Assembly (NCBI GenBank): GCA_030830895.1
Contig: JAURMC010000014.1
Coordinates: forward strand, 62,001-126,000
Direction of reading: 5' to 3'
Source: Crocinitomicaceae bacterium
Lineage (GTDB): Bacteria; Bacteroidota; Bacteroidia; Flavobacteriales_D; Crocinitomicaceae
DNA length: 64,000 nt
Shown piece by piece: positions 41,401 to 48,682 of the stretch. Numbering within the stretch: the first letter of the stretch is position 1; each line of letters starts with the position of its first letter. The position numbers and the translations under genes were made by a program. Under the pieces are notes generated by a model. The model saw only the letters and a program-made list of their open reading frames with translations. It was not told the origin of the DNA and made no database searches.

Positions 41401-44400
41401 TGCGTTAGCCGCAGTAAAAATTGGAATATTCCCTGTACCATTTGCTCCAAGACCTATTGCAGTGTTCGCATTCGTCCATGCATAAGTAGCACCGGCCACT
41501 GGACTGGTTAAATTTACCACATTTGAGGATGCTCCATTACAAAGCGTAATATTACTAATAGGATCAACCGTTGGGGTTGGGATGATTTGGATATTAAAGG
41601 ATTGGGAAATACCTGCACAACTTACCCCATTAGAAGTGTAAGTTGGAATAACACTTACTGTTCCAGAAATCGGTGCAGTGGTTCCGTTTTGAGCCTGAAA
41701 AGAGATGTTTCCACTTCCTGATGCGGCAAGACCAATGTTGGTATTTGAATTAGTCCATGCATAAACCACTCCATTGGGAATGTTATTCGTGAATGTGTAG
41801 GATACCGTGCTTCCTTGACAAAAAGAAGACGATGCAGGACTAGACATAACTGGATTCGGATTCACAGTAATCATTGCAGACACTGTGGCACCTGCACATC
41901 CTTGACCATTGGTAGTTAATGTAGGAGTAGCGATGACCGTGGAAGAAATAGGCGCTGTTCCAGCATTTATAGCAGTAAAGGATGCAATATTTCCTGTCCC
42001 TGATGCCGCAATTCCTATTACTTGGTTCGTAGAAGTCCAAGAAAACACTGTACCGACTTGATTAGATGTAAAATTTATTGCCGTTGAAGGAGCACCGGCA
42101 CATATTGTTTGATTTGATAGCGCAGTGGCAACCGGTGTAGGCAAGATGGTCACAAGGAAGGTATCTGGTACACCCGGACAGGCAATTCCACCATTACTAA
42201 ATGAAGGTGTAACCACAATCAACCCTGAAATTGGGCCATTCGTATTATTTATACCTGTAAAACTAATATTACCGGAACCCGTACCGTTCAAGCCAATGGC
42301 TGCATTGGAATTTGTCCAGTTATACACAGTACCTGCAATGTTATTTGGAGAAGTGAAAGTCACTGCTACTTGGGTTCCTGAGCAAACTTGTTGATTTTGT
42401 GTTGGGGCAACCGTTGGCATTGGATTTACCGTAATGGTATAGTTACTCGTAGCTCCTGTACAAACCACCTGATTGTTCGTAAAACTAGGTACAACCGAAA
42501 CCGTACTTTGAATGGGAGTATTGGTGTTATTAGTACCCACAAAGGAAGGTACGGTATTTGAACCTGAAGCAACTAATCCTGTATTGGTGTTATTATTAGT
42601 CCATGCGAAGGAAGTTCCTGCCACGCTACTTAACACGGCCGTTGCGTTGTTCGTATTTCCCGCACACAAGACTTGATTTCCTATGGGCGTAACGGTAGGT
42701 ACGGGATTAATGGTAAGGGTGTAAGTTATCGGACTTCCCGGACAGGTCGTTGCACCACTAGAGGCACTTGGCGTTACGGAAACTGTAGAGGTAATTGGAA
42801 CTGTTCCTGCTATCGAAGCATTAAATCCTGGAATGGGTGATCCCGTTCCAGAAATTGGGGTAAGGCCAACATTCGTACTCATGCTCCAAGCATAAGTGGC
42901 AGAAGGCACGTTCGAAGATAACGGAAGTGCTGGGATAGCCACCCCATTGCAATAGGTAGCATTCGCGAGGGCATTAGCCGTTGGAATCGGAATAACCGCA
43001 ATGGAATAAGTAGCTGAAGGACCTGCACAAACAGTTCCTGCCGTCGATGCTGTAACCGAAAACTGTATGGTTTGAGGCGCATTATTGGCATTGGTCACAT
43101 TCGTAAAGGATGGCAAGTTGCCGCTACCACTTGTTGGGTTGATATTAGAAACCCCATTGGGCACGGTGGCTTGCCACGCAAAGGTAACGTTCGGGGTAGT
43201 AGAAGAAAAAGTCACTGGGGCAGAATTCGTTCCACTACATATTGCTTGATTCGCTATGGAGAACGTGGTAACCGGGGCCGGATTAATGGTAATTGAATAC
43301 GTTCCCGTAGCCCCACTGCACCCATTTGCTGTAGGCGTAACCGTATAGTTTAGCGTGTACGGCGTTGTACCTGAATTGTTTATCGCAGCGGCAGGTATTT
43401 GACCATTACCACTGGTGGGGAAGCCATTAACGGTGGCGGGAATCGATGCCGCATTCTGTAGGGCATAGGTAAAACTGCCTCCAGCCACGTTGTTGGTATT
43501 TGAAGATGGCAAAGTTGTTTGTCCACCGCAAATGGTCTGGTTGGCGGAAAGGGTTAAAACAGGGGTTGGGTTGACATTAATCGTGTATGTAATCGCCTGA
43601 CCTGAACATCCATTTCTAGAAGGAGTAACACTATAGCTCACCGTTTGTTGGATATTAGTTCCATTAATGATTGTCATAGCAGGTAAATTCCCATTTCCGG
43701 CAGCAGAATAACCGGTTACGGCACCTGAACTAGCTATTCCGGTCCATGCGTAGGTAGTTCCCGCGGCACTTGGAGCCCAAGTCACAAGGGAAGAATTTGA
43801 CCCAGAGCAAATGGTTTGTGTCAATGGATTATTGGTAATCGTCGGTGTTGGATTGATTGTGACGGCAAAGGAAGCCGGAGTTCCCGGGCAGGAATTATAT
43901 GTTGGTGTAATAGTAATTGTTCCAACAATAGTCCCTGGGGAATTATTATTCGTATTAGAAGGTGCTGACCATGAAGAAATTTGTCCATTACCACTTGCTG
44001 CTAAACCAATCTGTACATTAGTGTTTGACCATCCAAAGGTGGCACCGTTTGGATTAGAAACAAATGAAGGCGGGTTAATCGTTACCCCAGGGCATACAAC
44101 AATTGGATTAAACGGCCCCACCACAGCTACTGGATTCACATAGGCAATGACTTGTATGGGTGAGCCCGCGCAAGAGGACGCACTCGGAGTAACGGTATAC
44201 GTAACACTGCCAACAGACGTTGAATTATTAGATAAGGCTTGGTTGATCGTCGATGAAGGTGCTACAGAATTCTGACCACCTGACACTCCGGAGCCATTTA
44301 CTACGGTCCATGTATAGGTAGTTCCTGCTGTAGTTGAATTCAAAGCAATGTTAATATTCTGACCGCTGCATATGGTATCGTTACTTACAAAACTTGATGA

Positions 44401-47400
44401 TGCAATAGGTGAAGGATTTACAGTAATCGTATAGTTTGACATCGCTCCGGGGCACTGGGCGGGTCCAGAAGTTGTTGCTTGAGCTTGAAAAACTACCGAA
44501 ATGGGTGCAGTAGTATTATTAATTAAATTGTTGAACACAGGAATACTTGAGGTTCCTGATGTTGGATTTAAATTACTTAAGCCTCCTGGCACTGCACCTT
44601 GCACACCCCATGAAAATGTAACTCCAGGAGTTGTACTACTTAGATTCACCAAAGTGGTATTTTGTCCGGTACAAATCGCCTGATTTCCTTGAGAAAAAGT
44701 AGTTACAGGTGCTGGATTAACCGTTATCGTATAGGTGCCTGCTGCTCCATTGCAGTTATTTGCCGTAGGAGTGACTAAATACGATAACGTATAAGGGCTA
44801 GTTCCCGAATTATTAATTGTTGCTGCAGGAATTTGCCCATTACCACTAATAGGATAACCTGTAATTGCGGCTGGAACGGAAGCCGCGTTTTGTAAGGCAT
44901 AGGTAAAGCTCCCGCCTGCCACAGAATTCGAATAGGATGAAGCCGTTGTGATTTGTCCGCCGCATATTGTTTGATTCGCCGATAAAGATAGTATAGGTGT
45001 TGGGTTCACCGTTATCACATACGAAACCGTTGGCCCATTGCACCCATTTCTTGAAGGAGTAACCGAATACGTAACCGTTTGACTTGCATTAGAACTATTT
45101 ACAATCGTCATTATCGGCAAATTTCCGCTTCCAGAGGATGTAAATCCTGTGACAGTTGCGGCACTTGCCGTACCATTCCAAGCATACGTCGTTCCTGCAG
45201 CATTAGGAATCCAATTAACGGCAGTTGTATTGGCTCCCGAGCAAATGGTTTGAGTGAGTGGGTTATTGGTTATTGTTGGGGTTGGATTGATAGTAACCAC
45301 GAATGATGCAGGTGTACCCGGACAATTATTAAATGTTGGAGTTACCGTGATGGTTCCAACGATGGTGCCCGGGGTATTGTTGTTGGTATTGGAAGGGGCT
45401 GTCCACGGGGCTAGTTGACCATTACCTGAGCCTGCTATCCCGAGTTGGATATTGGTGTTAGACCACGCGAAGGTAGCACCGTTTGGATTTGATACAAAGG
45501 CAGATGGAGAGATGGTAGCTCCAGGACAAACTGTAATTGGACTATAAGGGCCCACTGTTGCAACAGGTTGAATGATAATGGATGTCGTGTCAGGAATTCC
45601 AGAACAGCCATTGGCAGTGGGTGTAAAAATATACGTGACAGTTTGTGGTGCGTTGGTGTTGTTCGAAATGGGAGTGGTCAAAGTAGCCGTATTGCTCCCA
45701 GAATTCAAACTGCCGCTGGCCGTGGCTACAACTCCAACCGGTACAGAGGCGTTCCAAACAAAAGTAGAAGGATTTATACTCGAATTAACTGTAATTACTG
45801 CGTTACCTCCTGAGCATATCGGTCCAACAGATGCAGGAGACGTTGCAATTGGTAGAGGCTTAACTTGAATAACCGCTGTTGAAGTTGCGGGGGTGCATGG
45901 ACCCGCCGGATCATTAGTGGTCAATGTAAGTACTGCATTACCCGTAAATCCTGCAGGAGGAGTCCAAGTTGATGTAGCAGAATTCGGATTTGAAAAAGTT
46001 CCCCCTACATTTGACGACCAGGTTATACTTGATGCGGCACCACCAAAAGTCCCATTTAAAGAAATGGACTGTCCTGCACATAAACCATTGGGATAGGTGC
46101 TTGCATTGGCCCAAGCATTAGGGTCAAACACTACAGTAGTTTGTCCAGTAACTACTGGACAAGGCGCTGGCGGTTGGACAGAGGTAAGTGTTAAAACAAT
46201 ACTTCCAACAAAATTATTGGGTGGTGTATAAGTAGCATTTAATGCTCCTGAGTTAGCGCCCCCACTACCTACAGGACTAAAGCTTCCTCCGGCAACACTC
46301 GCTGTCCAATACCCATTAGCAACGCCACCGGTAACGTTACCGTTTAAGGCCACCGGTGAATTGGTACAAAATGGTCCATAAGAACCTGGAATAACGCTCG
46401 CGGGATTAACGACAGTAATATTTTGATTTACTGTAGTCGGGCCACATTCATTCGTTGCGGTGAAGGAAAAGGGAAAGGTTCCTGGATTCGGGTAGGTAAT
46501 TGCTCCAGGGTTTAAGGCATTAGAACTGGTTGGAGATGGTAAGTTAGCGCCTGGAATGTTGTTATTAGGATTGAAATCCCAAGCATAAGTAGGCGTCTGA
46601 TTCGAGTAGCAATTATTAACAATTGCTGTTGGATTAAACGTTGAACCAAGACAAATTGATCCTAATGCCGAAAGGTTAACAATCGGGGGGGCTTTTATGG
46701 TAACCTGAGTAGTTGTAGTTTTTGCCTGACACCCTAATGGAGCAGTGTTAGAAAAAACAGGGGAGCTAAGGCTATTAGTCAATTGAATGGTATAAACTCC
46801 TGGGCCAGTAAAAGAAATAGAGGGATTAAGTGTTTGTGAATTGGAATTGTTTGAATAAGACCAGGCAGGCTGTCCACACTGGTTTGGATTGGAAGAAGTA
46901 ACCGACCACGCAGAAACATTCGTTAAATTACACTGAGCAAGCGTTGACGTATTTTGAAATACTCCCGTAGCCGGTGCGCAGGCTGAGTCAAAAGGCGATG
47001 TAATGTTGACTTGAAAATCAGGGGTGACACAAATACATACCGTTGCCGAGTCAATTCCACAGGGATTATATGACAAACCCGCTACATAAAGCACCATACA
47101 ATAATTGCCAGGCTGTAAAAACTGAACATTGATATTTGGGTTAACAAAATTTGTCGGGGGCCAAGAACCATAATTCACCAAACTGGTTAAGTTTCCATTA
47201 ACCATAGACCCCATATTTCCAGTTACATTTACCTGTGCATTTGAACCTGTAATCAAACCAGAAGGCCCATAGAGTCTCCAAATTCTACGATACGAATTAT
47301 TACATGTAATCGTGTTATTTGCAGAGCTGATGTTTGTACCTGGTATGCTTACATCATTGAAAGTAACATTGCTTCCCTGGCAAATCTTATTATTATATTG

Positions 47401-48414
47401 GCTTAGGTTTGGAGTAGTCGTTACCTGCGCATCAGGAGCGCTTTGCACATTAATTGGGCCAATGGCATTAGAAGAACTACCACACAAATTTTGAGCGGTA
47501 ATAGAAGCTTGAAAGGAATTTGGATAAGTTATGCCATTAATTACAGAGTTTGTATTACAACTCACAGATGTAAATTGGTGCTGAAAACTCGCCGGCGGCG
47601 GATGATTAAATATTACAGGAGAACTGCCATCATTAAATGAAATGGTGTAAGTTGTTCCCGGTGTGTTTTGCATACCCGGGGTAATGTTATAGGTAACAGA
47701 ACTTGGATTACATAGGACTGGAATCCCTCCTGGGCTAATTAGCGCTGTAGGATTTGCCCCGGCATATGTTGGAAATACTTGAGAAGATAAACATGCATTT
47801 GGCGATTGTTGCAATGTATAAGAAACATATCCTGTTCCTGCAACTGATACAGCATTTGCAAATCCGGGATTTGTATTGTTGACTCCTGTATAACTATTAC
47901 TTGTTCCATCACCCCAATAAATAGTGTGGATACTATTTGCATTGGTATTCGTGGAATTCGTGGTAACACATAAATAATCACCATTGAATGCACCTTGCGT
48001 ACATGAAGTTAAATAAGTAACCCCATTGATTGTTGAAGTACTAAATCCAGGACAATTGTTTATATCAAGAATTAAATTCAAATTCGGATTTGGATTTACC
48101 GATTGAACCACCACGTGTAAGGTAGTTGGTGCCCCATTATTTACCACTAAAGAAACGGTAAATGTCCCTGGATTACTAAACGTTACTATGTGCGGGCCAT
48201 TCTGATTACTGGCTGAAGGACTTCCTCCCGCAAATGTCCATTGAACAGAATTAACATTAGCAGAAGTATTGGTAAATAAAAGTTGAGTTCCTGCACAAAT
48301 TACTATGGTATCATTTACTGAAGGAGGAGTAGTCGTAAACGTCGCCGATTGAGAAAACCCTTGCAGCGCTGCAAGCAACGAAAAACATAGAAAAATACTT
48401 CTCAAAACCTTCAT
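32440..48414 (-). CDS. Giant secreted PKD-like repeat protein (5,324 aa) with gliding motility-associated C-terminal domain
   Basis: Single uninterrupted ORF; N-terminal signal peptide and PKD domain; about 43 repeats delimited by FTITVNPTP; three PKD domains near the end; C-terminus VPNTFTPNDDEKNQVFLPIISQG...FNRWGELVFESRDPNTGWGGDYG. Confidence 0.92.
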   Translation of the reverse strand: MKVLRSIFLCFSLLAALQGFSQSATFTTTPPSVNDTIVICAGTQLLFTNTSANVNSVQWTFAGGSPSASNQNGPHIVTFSNPGTFTVSLVVNNGAPTTLHVVVQSVNPNPNLNLILDINNCPGFSTSTINGVTYLTSCTQGAFNGDYLCVTTNSTNTNANSIHTIYWGDGTSNSYTGVNNTNPGFANAVSVAGTGYVSYTLQQSPNACLSSQVFPTYAGANPTALISPGGIPVLCNPSSVTYNITPGMQNTPGTTYTISFNDGSSPVIFNHPPPASFQHQFTSVSCNTNSVINGITYPNSFQASITAQNLCGSSSNAIGPINVQSAPDAQVTTTPNLSQYNNKICQGSNVTFNDVSIPGTNISSANNTITCNNSYRRIWRLYGPSGLITGSNAQVNVTGNMGSMVNGNLTSLVNYGSWPPTNFVNPNINVQFLQPGNYCMVLYVAGLSYNPCGIDSATVCICVTPDFQVNITSPFDSACAPATGVFQNTSTLAQCNLTNVSAWSVTSSNPNQCGQPAWSYSNNSNSQTLNPSISFTGPGVYTIQLTNSLSSPVFSNTAPLGCQAKTTTTQVTIKAPPIVNLSALGSICLGSTFNPTAIVNNCYSNQTPTYAWDFNPNNNIPGANLPSPTSSNALNPGAITYPNPGTFPFSFTATNECGPTTVNQNITVVNPASVIPGSYGPFCTNSPVALNGNVTGGVANGYWTASVAGGSFSPVGSGGANSGALNATYTPPNNFVGSIVLTLTSVQPPAPCPVVTGQTTVVFDPNAWANASTYPNGLCAGQSISLNGTFGGAASSITWSSNVGGTFSNPNSATSTWTPPAGFTGNAVLTLTTNDPAGPCTPATSTAVIQVKPLPIATSPASVGPICSGGNAVITVNSSINPSTFVWNASVPVGVVATASGSLNSGSNTATLTTPISNNTNAPQTVTYIFTPTANGCSGIPDTTSIIIQPVATVGPYSPITVCPGATISPSAFVSNPNGATFAWSNTNIQLGIAGSGNGQLAPWTAPSNTNNNTPGTIVGTITVTPTFNNCPGTPASFVVTINPTPTITNNPLTQTICSGANTTAVNWIPNAAGTTYAWNGTASAATVTGFTSSGSGNLPIMTIVNSSNASQTVTYSVTPSRNGCNGPTVSYVITVNPTPILSLSANQTICGGQITTASSYSNSVAGGSFTYALQNAASVPAAITGYPISGNGQIPAATINNSGTSPYTLSYLVTPTANNCNGAAGTYTITVNPAPVTTFSQGNQAICTGQNTTLVNLSSTTPGVTFSWGVQGAVPGGLSNLNPTSGTSSIPVFNNLINNTTAPISVVFQAQATTSGPAQCPGAMSNYTITVNPSPIASSSFVSNDTICSGQNINIALNSTTAGTTYTWTVVNGSGVSGGQNSVAPSSTINQALSNNSTSVGSVTYTVTPSASSCAGSPIQVIAYVNPVAVVGPFNPIVVCPGVTINPPSFVSNPNGATFGWSNTNVQIGLAASGNGQISSWSAPSNTNNNSPGTIVGTITITPTYNSCPGTPASFAVTINPTPTITNNPLTQTICSGSNSSLVTWAPSAAGTTYAWTGIASSGAVTGYSAAGNGNLPAMTIINGTNIQQTVSYSVTPSRNGCSGQAITYTINVNPTPVLTLSANQTICGGQTTLPSSNTNNVAGGSFTYALQNAASIPATVNGFPTSGNGQIPAAAINNSGTTPYTLNYTVTPTANGCSGATGTYSITINPAPVTTFSIANQAICSGTNSAPVTFSSTTPNVTFAWQATVPNGVSNINPTSGSGNLPSFTNVTNANNAPQTIQFSVTASTAGTVCAGPSATYSIAVIPIPTANALANATYCNGVAIPALPLSSNVPSATYAWSMSTNVGLTPISGTGSPIPGFNASIAGTVPITSTVSVTPSASSGATTCPGSPITYTLTINPVPTVTPIGNQVLCAGNTNNATAVLSSVAGTSFAWTNNNTNTGLVASGSNTVPSFVGTNNTNTPIQSTVSVVPSFTNNQVVCTGATSNYTITVNPMPTVAPTQNQQVCSGTQVAVTFTSPNNIAGTVYNWTNSNAAIGLNGTGSGNISFTGINNTNGPISGLIVVTPSFSNGGIACPGVPDTFLVTILPTPVATALSNQTICAGAPSTAINFTSNQVGTVFSWTSTNQVIGIAASGTGNIASFTAINAGTAPISSTVIATPTLTTNGQGCAGATVSAMITVNPNPVMSSPASSSFCQGSTVSYTFTNNIPNGVVYAWTNSNTNIGLAASGSGNISFQAQNGTTAPISGTVSVIPTYTSNGVSCAGISQSFNIQIIPTPTVDPISNITLCNGASSNVVNLTSPVAGATYAWTNANTAIGLGANGTGNIPIFTAANASTTTPLTAQLSVISSVVVNGVTCSGNPTLFTITVNPNTVPTAVNGQTLCNGANSAAIALSGTGNSYTWTNSNTAVGLPASGNGNIASFIATNGTTAPITSTVTVTSVFTGGGVSCNGGTTSFTIEVNPTPSVTAPTNVVLCNNATASAISFVGTGTQYNWTNSTPGIGLAASGSGNIPSFTAVNLTATPIVATINVTPIYLNNAVSCPGTVQTFTITVNPAPQVNFSVPSQTICSGTSSTQVTVSSPTPNAVITWTATTVPASISGVNTASGGSTIPSYTLINNSAVVQVVQFSANAATGGALACPGGGVSYTITVNPSPNVVAPTNQVLCANTSTNTVTFSGNANVYNWSNNTTSIGLGASGQGNIVLFNALNSTSNPVTATVTVTPQFLNNNVGCNGIPVTFTYTVNPIPVTNLVSNQTICNGTNTTLVTLGGTASSYAWTNNNQNTGLVASGSNTIPVFQGTNAGVAPITSLITITPTFTNLNVSCQGATSSFNITVNPTPTVAVVANQVVCNNTSTSASIFSGTGTSYTWSNSNNTIGLATSGTGTIAAFNAVNASNSIPSVATITVTPVFTNNNVSCQGIPTSFTYTINPTPVVTAPANQVICNGASSTQVTFNGTGTQYNWTNTITSIGLAASGSGNINAFTVSNGTINPVVSQVSVVPVYSGNNLSCPGTPQNFSITVNPSPSAVLPSNQIICNGQSTTAINFTGTATSYSWTNDLTTIGLAASGNGNISSFNAVNNTNAPVVATIVVQPIFTGANLNCPGVSQTFTITVNPTPTMGALTNQVLCNGTSTAAINFTGTATSYAWTNNTPTIGLAANGTGNIGSFSAVNASNSAALTATLSVTPQFTNGGLTCSGTVQQASIIVNPTPIITANLDLTYCNGAATPVVSFAGTGNSYTWTNSQTSIGLGNSGIGNIPSFNAINPTNVSVVATIDVTPVFTANGISCNGTVDQFTITVNPTPTVAAVANQVVCNGSPTVAVSFTGTVTGTVFNWTNNANSIGLAASGNGNIASFNAVNNGNNPIVAQVNVTPTYTLNGVSCSGTSESFTITVNPTPAVNFSLANQTICSQGASNTVNITSPTNGAVITWSATTIPASIVGVNPTTGNAIIPSFTLTNNSSVPQIIQILASAITPGNVACPGGGTPYTITVNPTPAVTAPANQVVCHNSNTSAVSFSGTGTSYTWTNDQTSIGLAASGTGNIVSFNATNLSNSLISTATVSVTPQFTNNTVTCPGPVQTFTITVNPIPVVTPMANATFCNGTNTSLITINGTGTSYAWTNSTTSIGLGASGAGNIAPFAATNVGSTPVNATIGIIPSFTNAGVTCAGLNSNSTITINPTPTVNNVNSQVICNNTNTAAITFSGTGNSYTWSNNTPSIGLAIAGTGNIASFVGLNASNANASIATITVTPQYLNNGVNCSGNTTNFTITINPTPSANVPSSQTLCNGATTTQVNFSGTGTSYNWTNSIATIGIPASGSGNITPFVAVNNGLNPVSAQLAVTPIFTGNGVSCSGTAQNFSITINPTPVVQVPSNQVICDGNLSNAVNFSGNGTSYQWTNSNPSVGLAATGTGNISSFTTINMTTNPVTATITVSPSFAGGNASCPGSPQSFTITVNPTPLVDPINSQVLCSGTQTQAVAFSGTGTSYAWANNTVGIGLAASGSGNIASFTATNASSSNPLVGSITVTPQYANAGLTCSGTVQQFTITVNPTPVANQIANVTVCNGSNTPVISFAGTGTSYNWSNNNNTIGLVPSGTGLTLASFQAINQSTQSVNALITVTPNFTANGVTCPGNNTTFTIFVSPTPDVLAPANQVVCNGSPTAAVTFNGSVANTTYNWTNSIPSIGIAGTGTGNISAFNAVNNGNAAIFAQINVTPTFIQNSVSCPGSPQSYTYQINPTPSVTNPGSQYVCDGTNTQLLNFTGTGTSYQWTAVNTAIGIGANGTNSIPAFIGQNGTNAVVSSQVTVTPIFTQGIACSGPNQSFTYYVLPIPSVAPINNQNHCHQTAVNALPIIGSGTSYNWINSNTAIGLVASGSNTINAFNATNPGTSAISGNVDITPIFTFQGQSCNGPVSTYSITVNPTPYVNALNDTVICNNQYTGVNISTNIPANITWFATQNPNVNGELTTIQTSPFINDSLSNTSGVPQNVTYTITPTTLAGCIGPDSFLVVQVQPDVLLNIPQNLEICSGAGVNAILNANIPSNFSWFCTVNNPNVNGESLITNSGAVINDVLVNNSNQNQLVVYSVTPTSIQGNCQGPSQTITVIVKPPLALLNQDTVTICSNGYVNLNLVANTSVTFNWYADPNVNVLNETTNITTSAIINDQLINPTGAVEEVTYHVIGTSIANGCSSPVIPITVFVNPIPSVNPNLDLNVCHNQWNPQVLFSGSAPGTVYSWSAAGSNVGLQPLGGVDSLNAFVATNPGVAPISATIIVSPFFTLNNVSCPGAIDTFLIVVNPEPSVFALNNMIICEDINSASVPLIGPIGGTIFNWVNSNAAVGLASTGTGNIPVFLAQNPTSLPIQSVVTVTPVFINGATQCSGVNQTFTITVNPTPNVITQDVTICAGQGVNLNLLADIPSTFQWYATPNPNVVGETYSPTQISSLINDVLIQTTNAPQTVQYHVTASSIPFGCLGPDSVMTVTINPWPIVAFNTLNPPYCDLTPVAFQNMSVGAYDYNWDFDDGSSAFVSNPTHQFPSQGTYNVVLTATDPITGCIDSVMHPVTIAPTPNPDFSYSDSIGCGYLDVLYTAAVYNPSWNYIWNFGNGTSTEQVGQVGYQFTQQGCYDITLTVTNPQGCTATETNFNVACVYESPIAVAGADPTEITTLEPLVEFSNNSENASSYEWNFGDGTYGFGFEPFHLFPAEPADYVVSLVAMNEVGCTDTAYVSIHVEENLIFYVPNTFTPNDDEKNQVFLPIISQGFKSGTYLLRIFNRWGELVFESRDPNTGWGGDYGPTHTNCQSGTYTWVLNFQVLQSQEDKEYVGHVNLIK
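33450..46150 (-). repeat. Tandem approximately 80-95 aa (about 240-285 bp) PKD-like repeats within the giant gene
   Basis: Consensus approximately NQVxCNGxxTxxVxFxGTGTSYxWTNxxxxIGLAASGxGNIxSFxAxNxxxxPVxATIxVTPxFTxNGxSCxGxxxxFTITVNPTP; about 43 boundaries counted by eye. Confidence 0.88.
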
Positions 48415-48623
48415 TCGAATGTTCTTACGAAGGTATACAAAAAAAGGTAGCTTTACAACGTAAGAATTTATGAATTAACAGAAAAAAATCTTAATCATCA
48501 TGCGGTTGCACCTATTTCAAATAAAAAAGGGTAACCTTAGCCACCCCATTTCAGTTTTGTTAATATTTTTTACTGTTTAATTATCGTACTTACTTATAAG
48601 GAGGGGAAGGCAGCATGTTGAAT

Positions 48624-48660
48624 TCCCTCCTCGACTCGAGGAGGGATTAAGGGAGGTGAC
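48624..48660. repeat. REP-like intergenic palindrome (TCCCTCCTCGACTCGAGGAGGGATTAAGGGAGGTG)
   Basis: Perfect 10-bp arms CCCTCCTCGA/TCGAGGAGGG around a single C, followed by GGGAGGTG. Confidence 0.55.
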
Positions 48661-48682
48661 TTTTAATTCGAATGACATTAAA

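Noticed and set aside
33600-47640. Numerous plus-strand ORFs of 60-110 aa opposite the giant gene (e.g. 36830-37072, 40967-41266, 43811-44143)
   Set aside because: They recur with the repeat period and are antisense shadows of the repeats; no start-context or family support.
32440-48414. Interpretation of the repeat region as a CRISPR array or satellite DNA
   Set aside because: Repeats are protein-coding, about 240-285 bp, divergent and in frame throughout; no short identical repeat/spacer structure.
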